From Lasiosphaeris hirsuta (taxonomy: Eukaryota; Ascomycota; Sordariomycetes; Sordariales; Lasiosphaeriaceae): a stretch of 64,000 nt of DNA. The stretch spans positions 1,922,001-1,986,000 of the forward strand of contig JAUKUA010000001.1 of assembly GCA_030549175.1 (NCBI GenBank). The letters run 5' to 3'. Position 1 is the first letter of the stretch. The number at the start of each line of letters is the position of its first letter. Below, piece after piece: positions 14,701 through 24,335 of this stretch. The notes beneath the pieces are model-generated. The model was not told where the DNA came from. It saw nothing but the letters and a program-made list of their open reading frames with translations, and did not search any database. Made by a program: the position numbers and the translations under genes.

Positions 14701-16312
14701 ATGTTCCGCCGTCGCTGGTCCGGCCTTCCTGCCGACCCTGTCTATCCGACGGATCTCTCAGAGCTTGGGTTTGTCTGCACTGTAGAAGGTACAAACACTT
14801 CCGCGCTTGAAGCTTGCTGACGAATGACTTCTCCATAGCTACTTTGTCAACGAAGATGACGAGATCCGCTCCACGGAGGACCCCGACTGCTATTTTGGCT
14901 TCCATGCCAACAAGAATATGCGATGGAACGAACGCCGCCGCTTTTCCATGAACGGTCAGTGATAAAGTCTCTCGGTCCAAAGCCCGTGCTAACGGTATAA
15001 CAGAGGCAATTGGCAAGATCATCAGCTCTCGATTTGATGCCGAAGGCTTTGAGAGAGTCCTCCTCCCATTTGGAACTACCGACCCCAATCAGCCACATGT
15101 CCAGATCCGCGTTAGCCCGGACCTCGACAAGAAGTCGCGTGTTATCGTCATCTTCAACGACTCGTCCCAAGAGTTCGGTGTCATCGCGTTCGGCGTCATC
15201 GATGGCCGCGGTGGTGTAAACAAGGGATCGATGATCGACCTCGTACGGGCACTCAAGAAGCAAAAGTCCTCGGCTTCTGACTCATCTCCGCCCGGCATCG
15301 TAATTGCTAACATGGGAGAGCTATGGTGGTGGCCCGAGGGCCACCGCGCGCTGACCCCAACGGGCCGCCATAACATCCCCATGAACAGTGCCGTCCACTA
15401 CGGCCGATACCATGACGAAGCTAAGAATGGCATCCCGGAGAATCGCACCACTCTGGAGCACGCTCGCCATATCTTCGAGAAGGTCCTGCCAGCAATGATG
15501 GGCAAAGACGCCAAGCTCGACGTGATCGCGGCAGGAAATGCCTCAGATAACGTCGAGGCGTATCTCAACGACGACAAGGTGTGGGCCGAGGTCGGCGACA
15601 AGATGAACAGCATGGCGATCCTCGGCGGCTTTTACGACCCGGCCCACTTCAAATGTGAGGGCTTCAAGACGTTCATGAAGGAGGTATGTTCTTCCCAGCC
15701 TAACCCCTCTCCCTTCACGCAGCCTACTAACATTACCAGCGAGTCCGTGCCTACGTCATCCGCCCAGAGCCACTCGACACACCCATTGCCGGCCCCAGCG
15801 ACAATCCCATGGACAAGAGCTCCACAGCCCTAGGCTGTCCGGCATACAGCGCCGGCGAGGAGTGCCGGATAGTCGAAATGCTCCTCATTGACACACAGCC
15901 GTCGCTTCTCGAATGGATGCAGCGCGTTGCCCTAGAGGGTGAGAGCTACAAGAACCCTGTCTTCGAGGTCATCGGAGACCCCCACTCCGTCATTGATTCC
16001 GACAAGTGGGAGGAGGCCGACGCTGCATGGAAAGTGAACAAATCCCTGATTGTTTCCCCTGGCACCGGTTATGGCGCTGAGACCGCAACTGCCGAGGTGA
16101 ATGGCGCAGAGAAGGGCGGCAGTGACGTCGGCGAGAGACAGAACGGCCAGGCAGCCAAGGGAGATATTGGAAGTCCTGATGGGAAGGCTCTCGAGAAGGA
16201 TCACCGAGCAGTCGCTGTGGGCAAAGAGAACCAACAGATGGCACTTGCGAATGGGGTGGAGAAAGATGGGATTACCTCAGAGGACGAGACGGGAGAAAAC
16301 CAAGTAAGATGA
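14701..16312 (+). CDS. Arb2-domain protein
   Basis: The protein contains an Arb2 domain, the fold found in fission-yeast Arb2 (Argonaute-binding complex), at the C-terminus of Hda1-type deacetylases and in animal FAM172. Exons are 14701-14768, 14839-14954, 15004-15683 and 15740-16312, giving 478 aa. The domain spans about residues 15-310: SELGYFVNEDDEIR, a basic NERRRFS segment, RVIVIFNDSSQEFGVIAF, and HFKCEGFKTFMKERVRAYVI near its end. The tail after about residue 395 is acidic, low-complexity and probably disordered. Intron 1 uses an unusual GTTTGT donor, chosen because only it restores the domain frame; a GTACAA site 17 nt downstream would shift the frame. A link to small-RNA silencing is an inference from the family only. 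Confidence 0.85.
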
Positions 16313-16653
16313 CGGAATTTTGACATCTCCCTTTCGAGAGGTAAATACTCGTTCAGACTTCATATTCGTTCGGCGGGGGCGAGTTTGCGTCCCGGCTGTT
16401 TTGGGGCGCGTATTTAGCAAACAACCCACACTAGAAGTGGGCTGGTTACAACTGGGAACTACAATTATCATACCAAAGTCCTTGCATCACTTCGTGACTG
16501 GTATCTCCATATGGGACTCTGATTAGGTAGTGTTACACACTGACTTAGTCCCCTAGGCTTGACAAATGAGTGACCGAAAAACCGCTTGGTCCCAGTGGTT
16601 CAAGACGACAGAAACATGCACAACTTCGCATATACAAACCATCCCCTCACCCT
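16313..16653. other. Convergent 3' spacer
   Basis: Contains the 3' ends of the Arb2-domain gene and the mitochondrial membrane-protein gene. Nothing else is seen. Confidence 0.6.
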
Positions 16654-18345
16654 CTAGGCAGAAAAGATAGAGCTCAGCCCATTAGCAGGTGGCTCTAGGT
16701 CGTCGAGAAGCTGATTTGCCCTCCTCCTCCTCTCCTCAATAACCTTCTCTTCAGCCGCCCACCGGCTTAGATCTTCTTTCTTGCCTTCTCCCCAAAGGCC
16801 GCCGAGCCAGCTTGACCTCTTGGACTGGCCGAGAGCGGCCTCCTTCTTAGCAGCCTCCTCCCGCGCCAGCCGCGCGACCATGGCTGACCAGTTCTCTAGC
16901 CCTGTAGACAAGCAGTCGCGGCATGTGGTGCGGGCCTCGCGGTCCTTATCCGCAGGGCTGAGCCTGTGCAGCTGCTCCTCGGCGACGTCGACGGCATCGC
17001 GCGTCCAGCCAAGCCCCTCCTCTCGACTTGTGGGTTGGGATGCATACATGATCTCTCCCAGGTTCAGGCTCAATCCAGCCTCCTCGCACATCTCTTGAGC
17101 ATCCCGCACGGGCGGGGAGGTTCCGTCTGGCGGAGGCGGCGGGTATGAGGGGGGTGCAACCCAGGCCGTGAGCACACGCACAAGCTTTGAAGCAAGGAAT
17201 TCATCCGGATCGGATGGTCTTGGCCGTTTTGAAACCGGGCTTGAGTCCGATGCTAACCCGGGGGTGGGAAGGCTTCGGCGGGCTTTGAGAATGGAGACTA
17301 GAATGGGTAGTGCCGATGAAATGTCACCGCTCCTTGCTTTGAATGTCGCGTAGGCCGTCAGGGCCTTGAGAAGGTTTGCCGAGGGCAAGCCAGCTTCTTC
17401 GTTGAGAGTCCATGTGCCTCGGTTTATGGGCTCCGCCGGGAGTAATGGTCGCTCCGAGACGGCCTTCTCCACTGCTTCCTCAATAATAATACTCGCTGGC
17501 CCTGCTGCGCCTTGAAACTCTAGCCAATTGGCATAGGCGAGTCTGGCTTCCACTTTCTGACGGCTAGTGAAGCCCTCCGTGGAGATTATTCTTAAATATA
17601 TATCATTGGCGGATTCGTAAGCGACCTCGCAGTCTTCCTCCTTTGGCGCGCCCGTATACCCTACCGGAAGGGGCTTACGGTTGGGGTTCGAGGGTCCAAT
17701 CACAACGTCTGGTGGAAAGACAATATTCCTTGTCTTATCCGTCACCCACCCGTCCAGATGCTCGGCGGCCTTTGCGTACATCATCATCGACTCGTAGTAG
17801 CCCCGCCTCCACTCTTCCGACATGGCGGTTGTGTCTTTTGTCCTGGGTGGGCGATCGGAAGACGCATCCTTCAGAGCCTTACCATCGATATTAGGGTCCT
17901 CGAGCCTGTCAATAGCCCCCTTTATCCAGACCATAATAGCTATCCAGTCGCTGACCCGAGCAGGGTCTGTCTGGTCGCGCTCGCAGTGTGCGCCACGGAA
18001 GCCCATACGGGTCCGGAAGGTCCATTCGTGGGGTGTCGGATACTGGCGCTCGAGCATCTCTTGGGACACGGCGGCAGCGGCAGCAAATAGGCACCCGGCA
18101 GCAATCCATATGTATGACGTGACCTTGATCCCGAGCTTGATTTCATATTTCAGTCGCGCCTTGCGCTCGGTGGTGAGGTAGCGGACTCGTTGAGAAGACC
18201 GGCTTGTGGGCACCGAGAGGAAAGGGAGCTGTGGGCGGGTGCGGAGGCCCGAACGGACGACGGTGCTCTTGACGAAAGTGCGGAGCAACTGCGGCTGTGG
18301 TGTGCGGACGAGGCCTCGCCGCAGAAGAAAGAGACGGGGGCGCAT
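16654..18345 (-). CDS. Predicted mitochondrial inner-membrane protein with TPR-like helical repeats
   Basis: This is a single-exon gene of 563 aa. The first ATG is at 18345, with A at -3; the frame is open further upstream but has no ATG there. The N-terminus (MRPRLFLLRRGLVRTPQ) is Arg-rich and amphipathic, as in a mitochondrial presequence. One hydrophobic segment follows at about residues 75-94. The rest is helical and Ala/Glu-rich, with paired-helix stretches such as ARLAYANWLEFQGAAGPAS that look like degenerate TPR repeats. The last about 60 residues are charged and probably coiled. The layout (presequence, one membrane span, repeats) recalls Mgr3 of the i-AAA protease adaptor complex, but I cannot confirm orthology from sequence. 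Confidence 0.75.
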   Translation of the reverse strand: MRPRLFLLRRGLVRTPQPQLLRTFVKSTVVRSGLRTRPQLPFLSVPTSRSSQRVRYLTTERKARLKYEIKLGIKVTSYIWIAAGCLFAAAAAVSQEMLERQYPTPHEWTFRTRMGFRGAHCERDQTDPARVSDWIAIMVWIKGAIDRLEDPNIDGKALKDASSDRPPRTKDTTAMSEEWRRGYYESMMMYAKAAEHLDGWVTDKTRNIVFPPDVVIGPSNPNRKPLPVGYTGAPKEEDCEVAYESANDIYLRIISTEGFTSRQKVEARLAYANWLEFQGAAGPASIIIEEAVEKAVSERPLLPAEPINRGTWTLNEEAGLPSANLLKALTAYATFKARSGDISSALPILVSILKARRSLPTPGLASDSSPVSKRPRPSDPDEFLASKLVRVLTAWVAPPSYPPPPPDGTSPPVRDAQEMCEEAGLSLNLGEIMYASQPTSREEGLGWTRDAVDVAEEQLHRLSPADKDREARTTCRDCLSTGLENWSAMVARLAREEAAKKEAALGQSKRSSWLGGLWGEGKKEDLSRWAAEEKVIEERRRRANQLLDDLEPPANGLSSIFSA

Positions 18346-18625
18346 CGTGAGGGTCGGATTGAGGGGGATTGCCCAAGAGCGCCCTTGCAAAGACTGCGAA
18401 TCGGGGACAAATGCCTTTAGAGAAATCCCATCAAGGGTGATATTCGTGAGGGAAGCCCCATGCGTATATCAATGGAACAAAAGCTCTAGTTATGAGTAAA
18501 TTGTCGTGGACGTAATCGCTAGTGGTTATAGAGTGCTGCGGCGACTGATGGGTTGAGCTTTCCTGAGTATCGATGATGATGGGACAAGCTCTTTGGCGCC
18601 CCCACCAATACGCACATTCTGTCCA

Positions 18626-19024
18626 ATGAGCCTCCCACTCTTAGTGCAGCGACGCTTAGCGGCTCTGGAAGCTTGGGCCACTGCAACCTGGGCTGGGCAT
18701 ACCACCCTTATTAGGGAGACAGCAATCGCAGAAATGGCCCCTGCTGTGCAACAGTAAGTCAGAAGACGGCTTATTTGTGCAGCTCATATCCATCTCATAT
18801 CTGCGGGCCATGCAAGTCATCATGTGTGCGATCCCTCCGGCGTTAGAGAGTCCGATTTATCAACCATCCGCGGCGGGATTCTCGATTACCTGCAACATGA
18901 AGACGCTTATCGTGCCGCATCGGAACTGGAGCCTCTTATCGTCGGGGGGGGCACAATGCAGCGACTCAGGGGGTCCGGCCAACTGGGCAGCCTCGTTGGC
19001 AGACCTGTAGGCAAACAACGGTGA
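18626..19024 (+). CDS. Possible small two-exon gene, unknown product
   Basis: A plus-strand frame opens at an ATG at 18626 and ends with a good donor (GTAAGT) at 18754. Joined to an acceptor at 18846 it gives a 101-aa basic protein. Exon 2 (18847-19024) contains a helix-like segment, LSTIRGGILDYLQHEDAYRA. No domain is recognised. Support is only the donor, the frame match and the protein-like composition. It could equally be chance coding potential in the shared promoter region. Confidence 0.22.
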
Positions 19025-19196
19025 GGATAGGTTGCTTCGACAACCCACCTCAGGTCCATGTGCCACCTTTGAATCATACACCGGCGAGACGTGTGACACG
19101 GCACGACGGGGTCGGAGCTCCACGGGATTTGTCGGCATCCGATTTTTTTAATAAAAAAAAATCAGGATTATCTAGAGCCGTGGGAGGAAGAATTCT

Positions 19197-19199
<3 letters not shown>

Positions 19200-19226
<27 letters not shown>
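19200..19226. repeat. Homopolymer T27
   Basis: An uninterrupted run of 27 T, the longest homopolymer in the window, lies about 135 nt upstream of the start of the orphan membrane-protein gene. On the plus strand this is a poly(dT) tract of the kind that excludes nucleosomes in fungal promoters. Confidence 0.9.
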
Positions 19227-19230
<4 letters not shown>

Positions 19231-19361
19231 GACGCCGTCTGACCTTCAATTTGTCGGTGGCGGTCAAGGGAGTCGTCGATTCAGTTTAACATTGAAATAT
19301 TTACGGAGTCAAATCAGACGAAGCCAAGGCCCGGCCCGTACCATACCGGGCGGCCGTTACC

Positions 19362-20603
19362 ATGGTCCAGTTTCCGGAGTGGAGCACTCGCCCCATCCCC
19401 GGAGTCTCATTATCTGCCGGAGGGCTCTTGGCTCTCGCCGATCTCAGCACCGTAGCACAGCGCACCGCTATCACTGGTGGCTCCGTTTGGCTCGACAGCC
19501 TCCTCTTGGCGCCCGGTTTACACTACCAGCAAGCTGCCGATGAGTTGGTGAAGCGGACGGGTGGGACCGTCATCGTCGACGCCGTTGAGGAGAAGCACGA
19601 CACCACCCTCCTTGCCTTCAGAATCAACAATGCCGCCACGGCAAACTACATCCAGAGGATCGCCAAGCCAGGAGAGACCGTCACCCTCGATGTGGGCTTG
19701 ATCCCCGTTATGCGAGATCGATTCCGGCTCAGGCGGTCACTGAGCGGGCTGCACGTTACCATATCATGGGCCGAGAACGACATGCTAGACCTGGGATGGG
19801 TCTCGCATCTCTTGTACCTCGTCAGCCCAGTATTGACCATTGCTGCTCTGGCCTTTTCAATCTTGCTCCAGGACTGTAAGTGATATTTGCGGACCGAGTT
19901 GCCCTCTGCCCCTGGTACAAAAGCTTATAAACTCCTAGGGTGGGTCCTGGCCTCCCTCCTTGCGCTCATGCTCTCACGCCTTCTCAATATCTGGGTGATC
20001 AAGCAACGCACTAAACGACACACGCTTGAACCCCCTGGTACCGAACTGGCCTCTCCGCCTACAGACCCAGGCTCGGACCCAAACCCTGCCATTTCCGTGA
20101 CAGCCTCCGGCGCAGAACACCATCACTTCCGCGACGTAACCGAGTGTCTTGTCTCCCTCGCAGACGGTAGGTCTTGGGTGAAACTCCGAGGCTCGCCAGC
20201 CGACCTGCGCGCCATCACGACAGAGGCTTGGCTCCGGAATAAGACGCACGTCGAAGGCTATCTCGAAGCCGCCGCCAAGCTCATTGTCTACCTCGTCGCC
20301 GCCGTCTCGGGCAACATGACGCAAGCTGGCGCAATCATCATGATGGCCCTGCTGCTGTCCACCGCGGGACTGCTGGCACTCAGCAACGCCCATGCCAAGT
20401 CCCTCAAGGTCAATGGGCGGCTTGCAGCACCCGACGTTCCCGCGAAAGAGGGCAAGACTAGAGGGAAGGATCGTGTCACCGAGGGGAAGCGTGTCCCGTT
20501 GATCTCCAACCCGGGTGGGAAGAAACGCGAGGATGACAAGGCTGCTCAAGTGTGGCCCAACAGCAGTGCCGGCGGCGGGTTGAGCGGCGATAGTAACGTC
20601 TAG
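19362..20603 (+). CDS. Orphan integral membrane protein
   Basis: I do not recognise this protein. Exons 19362-19875 and 19939-20603 flank a 63-nt intron (GTAAGT...TAG) and encode 392 aa. The N-terminal about 140 residues look soluble and mixed alpha/beta (GGTVIVDAVEEKHDTTLLAF). A hydrophobic hairpin follows at about 146-169 and 173-194, interrupted by a QDWW motif at the exon junction. A polar loop of about 85 residues contains a His-rich patch (AEHHHF). A second hairpin (about 284-297 and 302-320) and a basic Lys/Arg-rich tail complete the protein. The ATG at 19362 has a good context (TTACCATGG). A fungus-specific membrane protein is the most that can be said. Confidence 0.75.
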
Positions 20604-21045
20604 TAGAGGAACGAGCGAACCGACTGGGCCTGGTTATACTATAATTTAAAAATCTAGAGACTTTGTATCACGTTAAAATCAAAAGACCTCCCTGGAGAGC
20701 AATTTTACGGAAAGCCCATTATGATGACTCTTGAGAAGGTGTTTCAGGCACAGTGTTGCACGGCAGTTTAGAGGTCGAGGAGGAAGCCGCACCGCCCTTG
20801 AATCGGCAAACCGAAAAGCAAGCACTCGCAAGGAAAGGGGTATCAATTCGAGTTCTATCCGCAATCGCTTGACATGAATGGAGTCGTCCCAAAAACGGAC
20901 TGCTCTTCTCCAGACAAGAAGCTACCAGGTTCATTCGAGGTTTCTAGGTCGTGCAACTCGCCCATCTTTCCAACCTTCGCGCCATTTCGGCTCGGGCGTT
21001 ATATAAGAAACTACGTCTCACAACAAGACAGCTGTATAGGCCAAA
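20604..21045. other. Convergent 3' spacer
   Basis: Contains the 3' ends of the orphan membrane-protein gene and IPI3. No further gene or signal is recognised. Confidence 0.6.
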
Positions 21046-22423
21046 TTAGGACCGGCTAGTCTTTGCCTCGACATATCGCTGTAGCGTGTGTTTTTGGAGC
21101 GCCTTCTGTTCGTTGATAATCTCCCACAGCTCCTCGTTCTGTTTCCGCAATTCTTGCTCGCCTACGCTCTCTGCGGTGGCGGGCTGTCCAAGGGCCGCTA
21201 TCGCATTCTCTAGTTCTTCTTGAGGGAACCCTATTGAGTTCAGCAGCAAGTCGAATCTTGTTTGAGGGCCCTGATGGGACTCTAGTTGGGCCGTGAATGT
21301 GTAGGCTCGCTCCGCCTGCGAAGGCTTCACAATCGTCACAGTTTTTGTTGTCTTCTCAGCCGGAAATGGTGAGGTAAAGACGAGGTTAGTGACAACGGCA
21401 TTGAGGTTGGCCAGCTCAACGGGGGTCTTGTTGTCTGCCATATCCCATTTGAGCACTCGACCCTTCGGGTGCCCGGTTAGGAGCACCGTTCCGTCATAAC
21501 TCAAGCTCAGGCAGGTCGCTGGCCCAACATCGGGCTGGGTAGCACCAAAGGCCGAAGAAACCTGCACTACCGTGGAGGCTTCTTCAGACTGAGGGCCTAA
21601 GAGAGGCTTCTCGCCAAAGAGCTCGGGGAAATACAGAGTGCCGTCTTCACAGGCAACGCAGATAGCCCTCGACGACGGGTCGAGAGAGAGACAAAGAGGG
21701 AAACTGGGAAACAGCAAGGTCCGCAAAGCATCGCCAGTCTGGTAGTTCCAGATAATGCAAGACTTATCCTTGCTTGCTGAAACACAAAAGTTCGTGTCAA
21801 TGCTGACACTAGGACTGGCTGATAGAGCGGTGATAGCCGCCCTGTGGTTGGAGAGACTGTGTTCTGGCTCGTGCTCTGTAGCAGCAGGGTCCAGTTCGAG
21901 AAGCTGGGGAAGTGACCACACGTGGATATCCGAATCATCGGATCCAGTGATAACGTGATAGGGCGTAGCGACCACGCATGAGACTGCCTGGACGTGGCGG
22001 GGAGGAGTCGACACTAGTCGACCAGTGCATGTCTGCCATGATATCAGCAGGGAAGAAGTCTACGTCGCCCGAATATAGATCTCTTACCTCCCACAACATA
22101 AGTCGGCCCTCCGTCGTGCCCATAACAAGGACGTCTCCGGCAAGCGTCAGGCATCGAATCCTCTCAGGGAAAGCAACAAAGGCCTCCTGGTTTCCACGCA
22201 ATCTTGAGTAGACGTGGATATATGCCTTCTCATGTTGCGCGGCGAAGGCGTGCGTCTCGCTGACAGCAAGACAGTTCACTGGGGTAGAACTCTTCTTGAA
22301 AGTTGACTTGACGGAGTAAGTAGGGCTGAGTGCGTGGCAGTAGATGCCCACATCCTTCGCTATCGCCGTGTTGGAGCTCAGAGGGGGCCCGCAGATGGCC
22401 GAGACAAATTCTTCCGACAACAT
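21046..22423 (-). CDS. IPI3: Ipi3-like WD40 protein, pre-60S assembly factor
   Basis: Ipi3 is a subunit of the Rix1-Ipi3-Ipi1 complex needed for ITS2 processing and late nucleoplasmic maturation of the 60S subunit. Exons 22423-22088 and 22032-21046 flank a 55-nt intron (GTAAGA...CAG) and give 440 aa, normal for the family. The start is MLSEEFVSAICGPP. A WD40 propeller fills residues about 40-330, with clear blades around LMLWETCTGRLV, SDIHVWSLP, DKSCIIWNYQTGD and GRVLKWDM. A C-terminal coiled-coil (QELRKQNEELWEIINEQKAL) matches the family's Rix1-facing tail. The gene diverges from the unknown gene at 24336. Confidence 0.92.
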
Positions 22424-24335
22424 GGTTGCTTTTTTCTTGCTCCTTGTCTTTGAGTGAGAGTGACAAGTGAGAGTGAGAGTGGGTTTTCCGGACTGGGCTG
22501 AGCTGGACCGGCTCACGGGAGAGCGGAAAGGGCCAGACTGAATCTCAAGTGATACCTTTGACGGAAAGCCGTCAGTTCGAGATAACCAAAGGGATGCGGC
22601 AGGTCGGGTTCCGGTCTGTGCAATGCAGGTGGTAACACTAGCCGCAGAAGTGACTTTTCTTCTTTTCTGTGCGACACTCCAGCTGCGTGTCAAGTGGGCG
22701 AGCAAAATCCTTTTGGGTGGGCGATGCAAAGTATCCAGTTGGATACGCGAGGCTGTCGATCTTGCGCAAGCTGGTTGTCTTTTATTGTGTGCTTGAGATG
22801 CCTCGTGGAATGCAACCCGATCTGAAATTTTTTTGTCTGTTGATTTCTCGCAGCTGCCCCCCTTCCCAGCTTTTTGCAGGTTTGACGCCACAGAAGCTCG
22901 ACCCTTGTGGGGAGTCTGTAGGAGTCGGGGTAGCCAATGGTAGGCGTCTGTGTGTCTCAGCCGCAACAAGTGGGCAATGGCCAGAACCTGGAATCCACAG
23001 GCGAGGCTTGCTTGGTCTGGCTCTCGGAAAGCTGCCCGAACAATTCGCTCCAGCTAGACTCCGCGTGGCGATCGACTCAGCTTGCGACCTACCTGTGACA
23101 GGCGCCTCGAAGGCGCATCAGGGGCTGCAAGTGCCTCATGAGTGCCTTGCAAGTGCCTTTGCAAATTCACATACCTTGGACGATACAGCGCCATCCCCAC
23201 CCTTCCCCTCCACAAATTTCTTTTTTGCTCGATGATCACTGCCGTTCTGATCTGCCTCCGCTTCGACGCCTTGCGACCATCGACGAGCAAACATGCATTT
23301 CAGACAGTGGCAGACGGTGACAGAGACAGAAGCAACGTTGTCCATGATGCAACAACCTCCGTTCGCCATGAGTGGCCTTGGCGCAGGGAAGAAGGGAATT
23401 GTCGGAAGGCCGCATCCTCCAGCTCTTTCAGTCCAGAGCTGCAATGTCTGGATGAACGAGTGTGGTCTGGCTGTCTGAACGGCACGCGGCCTGCCGACAG
23501 CATGAACCCCCCGTGGTTTTCTTCCTCTTATCATAATCGGCTTCGGTTGAGGCGCGATCCAACCCCCGTAAGATGGGTGGGCGCTGGGGAGACAGTGCCG
23601 GTGCCTAAGGGGGGTCACGTCTGCATCTATCCGCAGTCTGATCTTGCACCAGCCCGGTCGAGGTCGTCATCCATTGGAACGAGGTCTTGGAGCTCTGCCA
23701 AATAGCGTTCGCCCGCTGCAGTGCGCCCCTGCATCTTGACGCACAAGAGCCATCCACACAGCTCCTTGTGCCGAACCTCACTCGGCCTGAACGGGTGCGG
23801 GAAACCCAAAACAGAGAGTCATCACACATGTATCGACACACATGGACGAAGTACTTGTGCCTGGCGATGCCTCTCGTGCGTCGACTAAATATCGTGGCGG
23901 TGGTGTACCTGGCCATTAGCCAACTGTACCTAACGATTGCCGCCGTGTAGCTCCTCGCTCATCCACCACCCTCATATCTGGTTGTCTCCGGCATCTTTGC
24001 TGCTGTCTTGACTTGATACCCTGTTCCTTTGCCTGCACCTGCCTGCTCGTCCTTGGCCTGAACGCAGGAACGCGACTTCAGCAATGTCTCGTGCGGCCGC
24101 TCTCCCTCTCGTCTCTACAGCTCTGACAGCGTCAAGTACCACAACATAAAGTGCATTGCCGAACTCGACCATGCCCCCACCGCTGTGTCTCTCACCCCGA
24201 TGAAAGAGGCAAAGCGCTCGATATTCTCCGTCCGGCCCCTCGTGTTGCAAGTCGCTGGACTATGACAAGCCCCCGTCATGGACCAGGAGCAAAGTAATAA
24301 ACCACAGACGCCCTCGCCCATACTATCCAGCTTCG
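22424..24335. other. Divergent 1.9-kb spacer
   Basis: Promoter of IPI3 on one side; leader of the 24.3-kb gene on the other, with a pyrimidine-rich stretch near 23940-24070. Frames here, such as 22669-23235 (+) and 23142-23705 (+), are rich in Cys, Pro and Ser without any domain, and are judged to be chance. Confidence 0.5.

Larger units (their letters stand above)
18346..19361. other. Divergent promoter spacer with T27 tract and a possible small gene
   Basis: The region separates two divergent genes. A T27 run lies at 19200-19226, just after an A/T-rich stretch ([22 protein letters not shown]) near 19143. A possible two-exon small gene at 18626-19024 is annotated separately. Confidence 0.5.

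Noticed and set aside
22669..23235. 188-codon plus-strand frame between IPI3 and the 24-kb gene
   Set aside because: Cys/Pro/Ser-rich, no domain, and overlapping frames on both strands; consistent with chance in a promoter region.
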